The notes under the pieces were generated by a model that saw only the letters and a program-made list of their open reading frames with translations, was not told the DNA's origin and did not search any database. From contig JNEM01015757.1 of NCBI GenBank assembly GCA_000697335.1, positions 1-32,961 of the forward strand: a stretch of DNA of 32,961 nt, read 5' to 3'. The translations under genes were made by a program, and so were the position numbers. Below, in pieces: positions 11,937 through 24,189 of this stretch (positions are counted from its first letter, which is position 1; every line of letters begins with the position of its first letter). This stretch comes from Conidiobolus incongruus B7586 (taxonomy: Eukaryota > Entomophthoromycota > Entomophthoromycetes > Entomophthorales > Conidiobolaceae).

Positions 11937-12746
11937 ATGGTGGATTTAATAGAATCATATGACTCTAATTTATATTTTAATCAATCTGAAATCATCCATT
12001 ATTCTAGATTTAATTTTTTCGCCTTCTGGTTAATTTGTTGTGTCGTGGGGACAATTACGTGTTTTATCAATACGACAGTATGGCACTTGATATTAGGTGC
12101 AGATATCGATGATAAAGTCTGCTTTGTTCTACATTACATAGGATTAATAAGTTCAGTAATATATAACATTTCGATCACGTTCGTAGCTTTAGACCTTCAA
12201 CCTGATAATGCCCTCTATTGGTATGTTTCTGCATCGATCTTTTGGCAATTAAATTATAACTGTTACTTAATAATGTTTATGAAGCAATCATCGGTTTCGT
12301 TTTGACATTTATATCGTAACATATCTATAATTATTATAATAGTTATGAATGTATCGATTATATGCGACTCATATTACTATATTATGCTAATACTTGCCCC
12401 TTCAGATGAAATTATGTATATCAGTTCAAAATTCGATTTTGGTGTGACTACTGGAATATCTGTTATTGAATTAATTTATAATCTCTGCACTATTAATAGA
12501 ATAATTCAAGAAGCTTATAAATCAAGAAACCCAGAAACAAAAAAATTAATTATTAAACTCGTCAGTGTAATTAGTATATTCTTCATATTGGACTTGGCTA
12601 TGTCTACAGTTTATGGTTTAATTGACGAATATTATTCAGTAAGCCTGTGTGGGTTTTTAATCGCATTAAAATTACAAACTGAATATTTTTGTTTAAGCAG
12701 AATACGACAATGTATTCTAATCGTTCAATCTTATGATAATTATTAA
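11937..12746 (+). pseudogene. Seven-TM membrane protein (7TM-a), interrupted by one in-frame TGA
   Basis: Two collinear pieces in the same frame (11937-12305 and 12306-12746) match 7TM-c along its full length, from MVDLIESYDSNLYFNQ at the N terminus to YFCLSRIRQCIL near the C terminus. The only lesion I see is TGA at 12303-12305, about codon 123, where 7TM-c has Gly in WFGSLF. ATG at 11937 is preferred over earlier codons because it aligns with the MSD start of 7TM-c. A hydropathy reading gives seven membrane segments, the break falling between segments 3 and 4. An intron would not help: the obvious GT..AG pair (12292 to about 12340) would shift the frame and delete conserved residues. So it is either a very young pseudogene, a sequencing error, or a read-through gene. 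The family and ligand are unknown. Confidence 0.8.
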
Positions 12747-14479
12747 TTTTCAAGATATATTTATTATTTTTTAATCAATATTTATATAATAAATTAAATT
12801 TTTTAAATAACATTATAATATTACCTTTAAATATATTTTCTGATTTTAAAAATTCAATTCTGTTTATTATGATATATTAAATCTATCAATATCACGATAG
12901 AAATATTAATTCTTTATCTCTTGCAAATTTTCAAATTCTTTGAAATATAAATGATCATTGTCATTTATTTATACCAACTTCTAATTCCAATTCATCTTTT
13001 TAAAAAAATATTATTAAATATATTGAAATATTATTTATATTAAAATTTTTAATATGAGAAATAATTGAAAAATTATCAAAATAACAATATTTATATATTT
13101 TGGGTTTGTTTATATATATAATTTTGAATTTCTTAGAAATAAATAGTAAAAAGTCATCAATAATTTATTTATTTATTTAATATTTATATTCTTATTTTCT
13201 TTAAATAAAATTTAATTATATTTGGATTATTTTAATTTAATATTTAAAAATCCTAATCTTGATTTTCAAGAACTCTAAATTATATTGATATATATTAGAT
13301 TATATTTTATAAATAATTTATATAAATTTTCAAAATGATTATTATAAATTGATTTTCCTTGAAAAAACATAAATTAGATTTTTAAAATAATAATGATAAA
13401 TAATTTTATATAAATTTATATAAACTAAACATATTTATCAATATAATTAAAAGTTACACTTATTATTATAAATGTTTAATTTTTTATTTACATATTAATA
13501 GATAATAAAGAATTTTAAATAAATTATTAAAATTAATGTTAAATAATAAAAAAATAAATTAAATAATTTTTCTAAATTTAAATATCTGTATAAATGAAAG
13601 TATATAATTCAAATCCCAACCTAAATTATAGAATTAAAGTTATGAAAATCTTTAATATATTTCGATTTATTTTAATTAATTTGTAAATTATATGGTAATA
13701 AAACAAAAAAATTAAACTTTAATCAATATTTATAGTCAGCTAATTAAAAGTATATTTGTATTTTATATCCTAATTATTGAAATAATATTTGGGCTATGTA
13801 AAGCAATAACCATTTTGGTATATCCTATATCATTAATATTCTTCAACCAATTCATTAAATTATATTTGAAATTAACTATTTATGACCCAATACATGGTTA
13901 ATTTGTAGATTAATTTATAATTTTGTTGCTTATTTATCTGATATATAGGTACACTTTAAATATTATAATTATTTATATATAATTGGACTTGATAATTATT
14001 ATTTTAAGATATTGTATTTATAATCAGGCTTTAGAAAATATGAAATATTAAAAATCTTGCTAAGTTGCGCACTTTATTCGTAATTTTCAGATTTAATTGG
14101 TTAAGTATTAATATAACTAAATAACTATTAATAACATATGTGTAACCTTATTTTTATGAAATATATGCTATTAAGTCGCTTAACAATATTTCAATGATAT
14201 TTTATCAAAAATTTGAAGATTACCTTTATTTATGATATTAAAATGACTAGTTTGGTATGATTTTAACATCAAATCTTTCATTATTTGGAATTGTAATTTA
14301 TATTTTGATTCCAATATTGAAATATAGTAATAGTATATTTATAATCTAAGTTAAAATTTCATATATTTAAAGATAAGGACTAATTTAATCATTTAAAAAT
14401 TATATTGGATAAGGTTCATAGAAGATTGTTATTTTGTTATTTGGAAACCTGGGTCTACATTATGAAGTTTAGCTAAATA
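12747..14479. other. Gene-free AT-rich spacer
   Basis: Very AT-rich from the end of 7TM-a, with stops dense in all frames. I see no gene, RNA or repeat. Confidence 0.5.
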
Positions 14480-14960
14480 TAGACATTAAAAAAACTCCCT
14501 TCGACCTAAGTTCCAACATCAATCTGAATTCCTCTTCCCACTGTTGCACCTTGGATAGAACCCTGAACACTTCAGTCGAGATCCTAGCTGATCAGAACAC
14601 GTCGTGATCACCACCTCGAGCAATTCTTCATCAACAGCTCTAGCTTACGATGGTAGCTACAAATCACTTCAGTGCCCTTATCATCCTGAACTCAAAACCC
14701 TCCTCAAATTTCTCAAGTTAAACTAATAAATGCAATTTAAATCTATATCAATCAATTAACTAACACATATTTTAACCAACGAATCTACTCCAATTGTTTA
14801 ATGTGGTCCAGCCCTACAGCCAAAAGCTTGTAATCTCGCTGGCCAGGCAGTTGTTCGAACACTCTGTTCTCATCATTAATGGGCCTATCCAAGCACTGAT
14901 GGTGTACCTGTTTCAAGTCCCATCTATCACCTTTTCTTCACCCTGAATTGCCACACATAT
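14480..14960. other. GC-richer island, possible degraded insertion
   Basis: The composition changes sharply: CG-containing words, pyrimidine-rich blocks and ordinary codon-like sequence appear for about 480 bases inside spacer that is otherwise nearly all A and T. It splits into two parts (14487-14730 and 14790-14960) separated by an AT-rich gap. Both strands have interrupted frames of 25-50 codons, for example a minus-strand piece containing DENRVFEQLPGQRDYKLL. I cannot assign it to a family. A word like a pol III B box (GTTCGAACA) occurs near 14854, but no matching A box is convincing. A decayed mobile element or gene fragment is the most likely reading. Confidence 0.4.
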
Positions 14961-15832
14961 CATCTTATATTCTTCAGTACTAAAATTTCCTCTCATTTAA
15001 AACTTTGATTATTTTTAACATTCCAAATACAAATTCTCGATATTAAATGCAAAATATGTAAAGTTATTAAATTAAAAAATCTGTCTTAATATATGATGAT
15101 GTTATAATGTTAAAATAAATATTAAATTTACCATTATATTATCATATATATAAATCCATTGTGATATAAAGTTATATATATTAGTACAATCAATAAAGCT
15201 ATATTAAGAATCAAATATATAAATTCCAAATATTTGCTTCAAAACCTTTCAATGATCTTAACATCATTTCCATTTCAAAAATTAAACTTTATAATATTGA
15301 TAATTTTAATATTCAATATAAATATAATCGAATAATACGAAGCTATGCATTATAATTTCACTATCTGTGATTATAATCTAATTTGAATTAAAATCAATAA
15401 TTATCTGTTTTGACTATAAAGAATTTTTAGATTTTGTCAAATTGTTCAATTTATTAAAATATCTATCTTTTTCGTTTCCCAGCTTTAATTTATATGAAAT
15501 AAAATTATTCCAATATTAAACAAGTTTTTAGAATATTAAATAAACTAATTATAGATTTTTATATAATATTATATAATCTTTTATTAATAAATTAACAAAA
15601 TATATTTTCTATAATCGTCGAATGGTTAATTATTATAAGAAATGATTGTGAATTTCAAGGAATACTATGTAGTTCTAATAAACTATTACTATTCAATCCG
15701 ATTTTATGATTTGTCAAATATTAATATTATAGTGACATATACGACCTGTTATTACAATCAAAAGATATAAATTTGTAAGTAATAACATATTTCTTTATTG
15801 ATTATATAAATATATTCTAAAAATTACTATAT
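14961..15832. other. Gene-free AT-rich spacer
   Basis: The sequence between the GC-richer island and 7TM-b holds nothing I recognise. The N-terminal Met codon of 7TM-b and its promoter would be expected at its right end, but no aligned ATG is visible. Confidence 0.45.
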
Positions 15833-16604
15833 ATAATTAAAAAATTCGATTTAAGTTTATATTTAAATCAATCTTGAATTATTGAATATCACAAGTTTTC
15901 TAACTTTTTTTTATTGATTTGCTGCAATTCCGGGATTATAACTTGCGTTATCAACAGGATGATTTAGTACTAGACTTTGAGAATAGATATCAATAATGAA
16001 TAATGCTTAAATCTAAATTATAAATAATTAATTTTGTAATATTTATAATTTGTATCGCGCTCTTAGTTTTAGATTCTCAACCTGAAAATATAACCTATTG
16101 CTGTGTTTCCCATTCACTCTTGTCTTAATTAAATTTTAACACTTACTTCATAATGTCATGAAACAATTATACATTTTGTTTAAATATTTATATCCCAAAA
16201 TATATATTTTTACTATAATTGCTATGAATACATTCATTATTTGCGAATCATATTATTTCATCATGTTAATTATAGACCTCAGCGATAAACTCACCGAGTT
16301 AGTCAAACCGACGATGCCAAGACTACATGAGTTTCTAACATCAAATTAATATATAATATCCATACAATTTAGATAATAGTTGAGTAAGTATATAAATCAA
16401 TAAGTATAAAAATGTTGAAACATATTATCAAACTTATCAGCTCTATTAGCATTTTCTTACTTAATATTTGAATATCAGCTGCAAATGAGTTAATTAGCGA
16501 GTATTATTCAGGCAACTTATGAGAATTTTTAATAGCTTTCGATTTGAAACTGAGTATTTTGTCCTAGTACATTTCTCCAATGACTTATAATCAACAATAT
16601 ATAA
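15833..16604 (+). pseudogene. Decayed seven-TM membrane protein (7TM-b)
   Basis: A full-length but badly broken relative of 7TM-a and 7TM-c. Matching pieces in order: SLYLNQS (15854 onward) corresponds to SLYLNQP; NFFLLICCNSGIITCVIN (about 15900-15953) to the first membrane segment; VLDSQPENITY (near 16067-16099) to the loop before segment 3; YLYPKIYIFTIIAMN and ICESYYFIM (16185-16266) to segment 4; VYKSISIKMLKHIIKLIS and ISEYYSGN (16396-16521) to the region of segments 6 and 7; and ETEYF plus CPSTFLQ at the end. There are many stops and frame changes, and the part before segment 6 is poorly preserved. One Trp position in segment 1 now reads TAG. The start codon is not visible. It is clearly older decay than 7TM-a. 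Confidence 0.82.
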
Positions 16605-17544
16605 ATATCTAACCATGATAGTTTAATAAATAATGAAGAAAACTAATAAAGATTAATATATATATACCATTTAAAATTAATTGGATATCACATTGAATAT
16701 TCATTCAACTTAGTAACTATGATAATTGATATTTTGAGGTTAAGATTAATTGTACATAAGGTATTTTGATCTTTAGAATTGGAAGAAATTGTGATATTGA
16801 ATTGTTAGTTTTTTAATGGTAATTCAGATTGTGAAATTTCATTAGTCAGGGTTATAATATTAATAAATACTAATCATTGATGTATCTAACTATTTTAATC
16901 TTGATATATATTATAACAAATTTCTTATAATTATAAATTATTCTTTTCAAATTTAATTGATTTGCTTGATAGGCGTTGGAAAATTTATATATACAAAGTG
17001 TTTCTTTTTTCAAATTGTTCATTTATTTCAAATTCCTTATGTCATCATATCAATTTGTGGAAAATTTAAAACCTAATAAATATAATTTTCATTAAGTAAT
17101 TTGAAAAAAAAATCTATAAAAGTAGGATGATTTTTAATGAATTATACCATATAATATGAGCTTATAACTTTGAACTTGAATCTATTTTATACCTGTCAAT
17201 TAAAATATATAATTATTAATTTGTTAAATTTAATTTCCTCTTATTATTGAGTTTGGTTGATAAAATTATTAAAAAGATTAAATAAATTAAAACTATAGTA
17301 AGGATTTGGTTTATTGAATATTAGCATCTTTCAGATATACCTGATTGATATATTTTATCAAGTACTATATAAAATATGGATCATTTATTTTAATCTGAAA
17401 AGTTATATTAAAATAATTAGGATTCATTATTCAACAAAAGAGTAAAAATTTAATTATATAGTATCAAATTATTTTTTATTGATCTAAGATTTATTCTTTT
17501 TATATCTAAAATTGATATTTATAATATTTCTCTAATACATATAA
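16605..17544. other. Gene-free spacer between 7TM-b and PDE3
   Basis: AT-rich sequence between the convergent 3' ends of 7TM-b and PDE3. Nothing recognised. Confidence 0.5.
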
Positions 17545-18399
17545 TTAAAACCCAGGATATTTGGAATCAAAGTAATCGGGAATAGGGATATTTAATGATT
17601 TGAGGATAATAGCAGCCATATCCATGTTACGAACTGATTTAGTTTGAAGTTGTTTTTGAGGGATACCAGGGCCACTAACACCCCACAGAATTGACCTTTC
17701 TACGTTTGTGATACCTCCATGTGCTTTGTAGATACCACCGTGATCAGTTGTAATGATCAGTAAGGTAGAATCAGTCAATTTGGCTTCATCTAAAGCTTCC
17801 ATCAGTTGTTTGATATAACCGTCTGTCTTTATATATCTTTCTCTGTATTTCAAACCATTGTATCCGTGTTGATGGCCATTGTTATCAATATCACCAAAAT
17901 ACAAAAAGGTCAACTTGGTGTCAGTTGCATTATGTTTAAGGTAATGAATCATGTCACCAATGAGAGCATCGTCGTCTTTTTTCTTGAGTCTGTACATTGG
18001 GACCGAAAGCTCAATAATGCCTTCATTAATGGCATTCCAAGCAGCGAATGAGGCCATCTTGGCATTAGGATCGGCTTGATGGATAATTTTGAAAACGGAG
18101 GGGGAAGGACTATCTTCAGGATAAGGATTATTCTCGGCAACAATGTTGTTGAGGCCATGTTTCTTGGGAACGACACCGTGTAGCATAGATCCCCAGTTTT
18201 CTCCAGAAAATGTTGGATCCATAGCTAAACCAAAGTCAGTATAAGCACCAGATCTCAGAACTTGATGGATAGTAGGTGTATCAATTTGAGTGTGAAAGCT
18301 TCCCGCTCCATCTAAGGCAAAGAACACAACGCGTTCAATTTTTTGGGCAGAAATGCAAAGGGGAATTAAATTGATCAATAATTGCTTAACAGAAATCAT
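17545..18399 (-). CDS. Secreted type I phosphodiesterase / alkaline-phosphatase-superfamily protein (PDE3)
   Basis: A 284-residue single-exon paralog, more diverged than PDE1 and PDE2 are from each other. Residues 1-18 (MISVKQ, then LLINLIPLCISA) form a predicted signal peptide. The active-site residues are D30 in LDG, S65 and N68 in TFSGENWGSMLHG, D172 and H176 in DIDNNGHQHG, D219 and H220 in TDHGG, and H227 in HGG. It is one residue shorter than its paralogs near the N terminus, so numbering is shifted by one. It stops at TAA and has no C-terminal anchor. All catalytic positions are kept despite the divergence, which argues that it is functional and that the duplicates are under selection. 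Its convergent neighbour is the decayed 7TM-b. Confidence 0.93.
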   Translation of the reverse strand: MISVKQLLINLIPLCISAQKIERVVFFALDGAGSFHTQIDTPTIHQVLRSGAYTDFGLAMDPTFSGENWGSMLHGVVPKKHGLNNIVAENNPYPEDSPSPSVFKIIHQADPNAKMASFAAWNAINEGIIELSVPMYRLKKKDDDALIGDMIHYLKHNATDTKLTFLYFGDIDNNGHQHGYNGLKYRERYIKTDGYIKQLMEALDEAKLTDSTLLIITTDHGGIYKAHGGITNVERSILWGVSGPGIPQKQLQTKSVRNMDMAAIILKSLNIPIPDYFDSKYPGF

Positions 18400-18442
18400 T
18401 TTAATATTGTCTATTATAATAAAGCATCCTAGTTAACTGTTC

Positions 18443-18452
18443 TATATTTATA
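18443..18452 (-). promoter_or_regulatory. TATA-box-like element of PDE3
   Basis: TATAAATATA on the minus strand, 44 bp upstream of the PDE3 ATG. It is identical in sequence to the PDE1 element and almost identical in spacing. Confidence 0.6.
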
Positions 18453-20590
18453 TTTCTCAACCTTTCGGTTTTAATAGATTACATTTTTGGTACTACTGTA
18501 ATTTTGAGTAAAGTTTGTGAAATAACAAACAATTATTGTAGAATTAATTATAATAATTCATTTTAAGCTTTATTATTTTTATCATAATTTTAAATAACTA
18601 TTATTCAAAACATATTATTACCACATTGAATTATAATTTACAATATTTTTATCAAAAGTGATCAAAATTATACTAAATTTTAAACCATCCAAAATGTGAT
18701 ATAATATTTTATCTTAACTATCTCTATTATTTTTTATACTACAACAAATATATGAAAAATCAAATAAGTTATTTGTATTGAAAGTTGATACTATCGTTAC
18801 ATCGAAATTGTTAAACGAGTATATTTATTTGTCCTTTGTCACACATATATATCTTGATCAAATTATTTTGTACTATAATCCAAAATTTGAATACCATATA
18901 TTTGTAACTACGTTGGAAAGCATATGAAAAATCATTTAAATATTTATATATTTATTAAAATATAGGCTGATATAATAAAATTCAATTTATTATAATACAT
19001 ATTAAAATTTTCCAATCATATTTGCTTAAAAGTATAATCTAGTCCTAAAATTAAATTTTAATCAATCAAATTATTTTGTCGTCCAAAATATGGGAAAATA
19101 TGAAAAAATATAGTTTATATAAACCATTCATCAAATCTCGTGCCAATTTAATTTGGTATAGTTTCAAGTATTTTTGATAGTTACATATTTCTCAATCTAA
19201 AATTTCACAAATATTTATAACCCAATTATTATTCAGAGAAAATTAACAAATTTAAACTAGATTTTCATTCGAAATTAAAAATTCAGATTGAAATTAGTTA
19301 ATTAAACATAAAAAACTACGAGGATTTTATATATGACATAATTTCCAATTAATTTTCTTTATTCATTTGAAATAATTATACTTGTTATGCAAATAAAAAA
19401 ATCGTCAAAGTTCACTTAATTATTTTAAATTGCTAGGTTTTGTTTTCATTTTTATATACAACTTGAGTCCAGAATATTTATTCAATTATTTCATATTTTC
19501 AACACTTAAATTTCACTACAAGTAAGATTTAGCCTATATCAGTATTTGGTATTAATTTATTATTCTTTAACATTGAACCAAGTTAATAAATTATAATTCA
19601 CCAAAATAATCACATATCCATTGCGCCAATTAAAAATGATTCCAAAGTATAATCAACAATATAATATTAAATTTGTTTATATATGTTATAATATGTTAAA
19701 CGGTTATAACCATTATTATTAGTAAAGGTTAAATGAAAATTCAATATTACATGGAATATTTAGATTTGAAATACTAGATAAAACTCTTGTATTGAATTGT
19801 TTAGAGAAGGTTAAATATTTTAGAAATAAACTTTGTAAACATTATTAAAAGAAATTAATAATATCATTGAGAACTATATCTGATATATAATAATTTACTA
19901 TTACAAATTTTTATACCAGTATTTTATATTAATAATATCTAATGGCTTTAAATTGAACTAATACTTAGCATTATATTTTATATATTATAGAATAATATAA
20001 TAATCTAAATAGTTAGATCTATACATTACATTAATCAATTTGAATCCAATGACATAATAACATAATAAATTTTGAAATAATATATTTTTAAAGCTAACCT
20101 CTTTTAGGTAATTAGTTTTTAGAATAAATTATTATTTATCTTTCAATATCATTTAAGGATAAAAAATGGATCGAATAATTGTAGACTATTATAATTTGTT
20201 TTTATCATGATAAAAATGATTAAAATAGTTTATAAAATAATTTGACATTATTTTCTTGAAATATAAATGAAATAATTAAATTAAAGATTGTAAGATTTGA
20301 AAATATTGATATTAAATGAGTATTATTTATAGAACTCTAATGAAAAAACAAATAATAAATAAAATGAATAAAAATATTTTATTAAATAATAACATATACA
20401 AAATCTATTTGTAATAATATATTTTATTTTATACATTTCAAATTTTATTATATATATATATGAAAATATTATTTTAATATTATCTTGAATTTGAGTAATA
20501 TGAAATTTTTTAATTTTTGATTTTCCAAACATATTATTAGTTTAAAATAAATAAATATATACAAAGTTAATAAGTAATTATATATTCTTA
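18453..20590. other. Gene-free spacer upstream of PDE3
   Basis: About 2.1 kb of AT-rich sequence. A 69-codon minus-strand frame at 20323-20532 is made mostly of Ile, Lys, Tyr and Phe codons and looks like composition, not a gene. No repeat or RNA recognised. Confidence 0.5.
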
Positions 20591-20614
20591 ATATATATAT
20601 ATATATATATATAT
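20591..20614. repeat. (AT)12 microsatellite
   Basis: Twelve perfect AT units about 150 bp before the start of the alignable part of repeat copy B. Confidence 0.9.
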
Positions 20615-20760
20615 AATTTTTTAATTAAAAAACTAACTTTTTAAAATTGGTTATTTAATTTAATCATATTTAACCTAAATAATAATTATCAAAAGTTTTC
20701 TATTTTAATATTAGTAAAGCTTAACTATAAACTCTTTAAAATTATTTAAAATTTACAAGC

Positions 20761-21790
20761 AGCTTTTAATAATAAATCATTATCTAAATTAACTATTTAT
20801 TGCTAGGTAAATTATTTTAAGGTTAAGAGAGAAACTATCTAAAACCTATCAAAAACTAAAAGACTAACTTTAACTATTACTCTTTTAATTATTAATAGAG
20901 TGAAAAAATATATTGAAAAATATCTTTTTATTTTAGATAAAAAATCATCCAAGCATTTTAATATTAGTTTTACAAGTATTTTATATATATTAAAGTTTAA
21001 ACTCAAATTAATAAATAAAAATATAAAATAAATATTTTAAAATTTAATTAAAGCTTACAAAAGAGTTATAATAGTTATTACTAAATAAAACTAATTAAAA
21101 TATTACTAGAAACTTAAACTTTTATAGTGAATAATTAAAAATTAATAAATCTTAGATCTTTATATATTATCTTTTATTAAAATACAAATTAAAATATTTG
21201 ATTAAGTTAAATTAACCCTCTTTATAAATCATTTTAAATAAGTATTCTGTTAATAAATAAATAGTAATTATTATAATAGATTATAATTTTATATGTTATT
21301 TTTATTTAGTTTTTGAATGAAAATTAATTATTAGTAAACTTTATATTGCTTTTTTAAATAAAAGTATTTTTAATAGGTGTTCTTAATATAATTTAAAAAA
21401 ACCTATTATTTTTTATAATAACTGTAAAATACATAAATCTTAAGCTATAAAAAACTTTGTAATTAAAAATAACTGAATAAAATTATTATATCTAATATAC
21501 TCTTTAGATTATAACTTATGTAATTATAATTGCTTTAAGTAATTAAAAAACTAGCTTACAAAAAAAAATTTCTATAGGAAAATTTAATTAGTTTTTAAAA
21601 AATCAAATATTAATTTTTAATAAAAAGAACTAATTTTGAAGTATTAAATCTTTTCTAAAAGATTAACAAAAAGTTATTAATAATAAAAGAAACTATTAAG
21701 CTTATATTATGTACTTATTTTTATATATTATATATTAAAATATTTATTTATTTTTAATTATAAAAAATTCTTATTATTAAAAATATAAAG
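20761..21790 (+). repeat. AT-rich interspersed repeat, copy B
   Basis: The direct-orientation partner of copy A (1-1030). The two align continuously with few length changes, and mismatches are mostly transitions. Copy B keeps somewhat more C and G in its first 150 bases than copy A, as if copy A had lost more of them. The left limit is only where copy A meets the window edge, so the repeat probably extends further left, toward the (AT)12 run. The right limit near 21790 is where I lose the alignment. No coding frame is visible and the element class is unknown. Confidence 0.8.
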
Positions 21791-24189
21791 TATTATTCAA
21801 GATACTATAGTATATGTTAATATTAATTCCTTTATTAACTTTATAAAAATATTTTACACTTAAAAATAATATATATCTTTAAAATATATTTAACCTATTA
21901 TTATATTTTTAGGTTATAATAACTTAATAGTCTTAAACTAATTTTTTATCTTTTTTAAAATATTTAGCTTTTTTATTAAATTTATTAAGATATATTTTTG
22001 TTATATTATTTTAAATAACTTTATTATAATTTATTTTAATTTAATTTTAATATTAATATTTAAATTTTTATTTGATTTTATAATAAAATTTTTTTAATTA
22101 AAGGTGTTTTTTCTTAAAATATATGTGATATTTATTCTAATATAAAATATATATAATAATACTAATACTAATTAATATTTTTATATAATCTAATAACTTT
22201 TGCTATTCTTATATAATAATATTATACTTATTGATATTAACTAATCTATAAATATATATTTATGATATATATTTAGAGTTTTGATATATTGAAGTTTTAA
22301 TTTAAATATTTCTTTAATATTATTTTTAATAATTTTAACTATAGTAAATTAGCAAATAATAATAATTTTAGTTATTTTATAAATTGGTTAATTTTATTAT
22401 AAAGTTAATTAATATATAAGTAAATTTTTTAAAAAAAGATTTAAGTATTAAAATATTAATTTTAAAATAATAGCTTAATAATTTTATAATATATATAAAA
22501 CAACAAAAGATAAAGAAGATATTTATAAGTTTTGTTATTTATACCCTTTTAACTTATAAACCTATAAATTTATAACTCATCTTAGTTAAATTTTAACCTT
22601 TAATATATTAACTGATAGATAATGAAATATAATCAAATTTAGTTAATTATAATTAACTAATATAGATAAATTATATATTTTTATTTAAATTCATTTAATT
22701 AAGAATTGTTTAAAATATAAGTAAATATATAAGTAATTTAGATTTTATAACTTACTTTTGTGGGTTAGTGTATAAATTAACCCTTTTGCTATCAAAAGCT
22801 AAATTTTTAATAAATTGTGAGTTTTAAGTTACTAAATTCAAAAGAAAATCTAAAAATCTTTAGTATAGTTAATATAAATAGAAATATTACTTAGATAAAA
22901 ATTTAATTTTTTAAATGATAATAACTAGTTATTTTATTTTTATTTTGGTATGTTAAAATTAATTGATAAATCAAAATAATAATAATAAATGAAACTGAAA
23001 GATATATTATGATAAATTGGCTTATTAATATAAGGTAGAGTGCTAAGAATTAGAATTGGTGGTTTTTTAAAAATTAATAATAATTAGGGCCAAGTATATA
23101 AAGCCTAGCGGATAAATATAAAATAAATATAATATTCAATACTATCTCAGGTTAATAATTTATTAATTTTGGCCATTCAAAAGTTTTGATTTAAATAAAT
23201 AATTAGAAAATATTATATTTTAACAATCTTACTATATATTTATTTTGTAATTCAAAATCATTCCACCAAATAATAAGTCAAACATCAACTCATGCTTTAA
23301 TAAAATGGTGTTATATCAATAATTGTTTTATTATATAGTATATTTTTCAAAATATTGAAATTCATATCATATTAAGATTGAAACATTATTGATTTTATTA
23401 TTTTTCTAATTAAATTAATTTTTTTAATATTGTGAAATATACTCTGATTTCTATAGTAATTATAAAATTGTTTTCTGGTTTAATTTTTGATATTATTATA
23501 CAAAATTCTACAATACATTAATAAAGATAAGATTGTTAGTTTTATTTTATATTAATATAATATTAATAATGTAATTAAAATTATTAAAGGCGTTTGTTGC
23601 TTATTTAATTACTCTGTAAACGATAAGTGTAATACTTATTTGATTGAGCTCATTATTACAATGAAGAAAAATATGAATTTGAATGATTCAAAAATATATA
23701 TATAATACGTTTGTAATTAAAAAATGGATGTTTAAGACAGATTATTTATTTTTATTTATTATAATTTATTTAATAAAGACTTGATTATTAATAAAATTTA
23801 GAATTTTTAACTTTTTAACTTTTAATACAAAAATATTTTTAATATAAATTATATATCATAAACATCATATGGAAAATATATATTTATTTAATATCATTGC
23901 TTTAACCATAAAAACACTCTATATATATATATATATTTTAAACTGTTTTTTTTTAGCTTTTACTCATTTGAATGAGAATCTTATAAGTCTTTAATATAGT
24001 GTACTATAGTATATTTGATAATATTTAATAATTATTGTAAACAGAGTGATTAAAAATAGGGGTAAATGTAGGTGTAAAAACTTCCTTATGATTAATACAT
24101 TGTAGAGTTAATATAGAATATATTTGATAAATATATTGATTATCTTGATGATTACCCTATTAACCAAATAATAATTGAGATGTATATAT
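21791..24189. other. Gene-free AT-rich stretch after copy B
   Basis: Down to about 22.9 kb the sequence is among the most AT-rich in the window, with the same TpA-rich texture as the repeats. From about 23.0 kb the texture returns to ordinary spacer. An (AT)n run lies near 23921-23936. No gene or RNA is seen. Confidence 0.5.

Noticed and set aside
12292-12340. Intron removing the in-frame TGA of 7TM-a
   Set aside because: The GT..AG pair encloses 49 nt, which shifts the frame and would delete residues conserved with 7TM-c.
14840-14870. B-box-like GTTCGAACA, suggesting a SINE or tRNA
   Set aside because: The word is palindromic and no A box lies at a suitable distance on either strand.
17806-18051. 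81-codon plus-strand frame antisense to PDE3
   Set aside because: Antisense shadow of PDE3. It appears open only because of PDE3's codon constraints.
20323-20532. 69-codon minus-strand frame rich in Ile, Lys, Tyr and Phe
   Set aside because: Low-complexity composition expected from AT-rich noncoding DNA.
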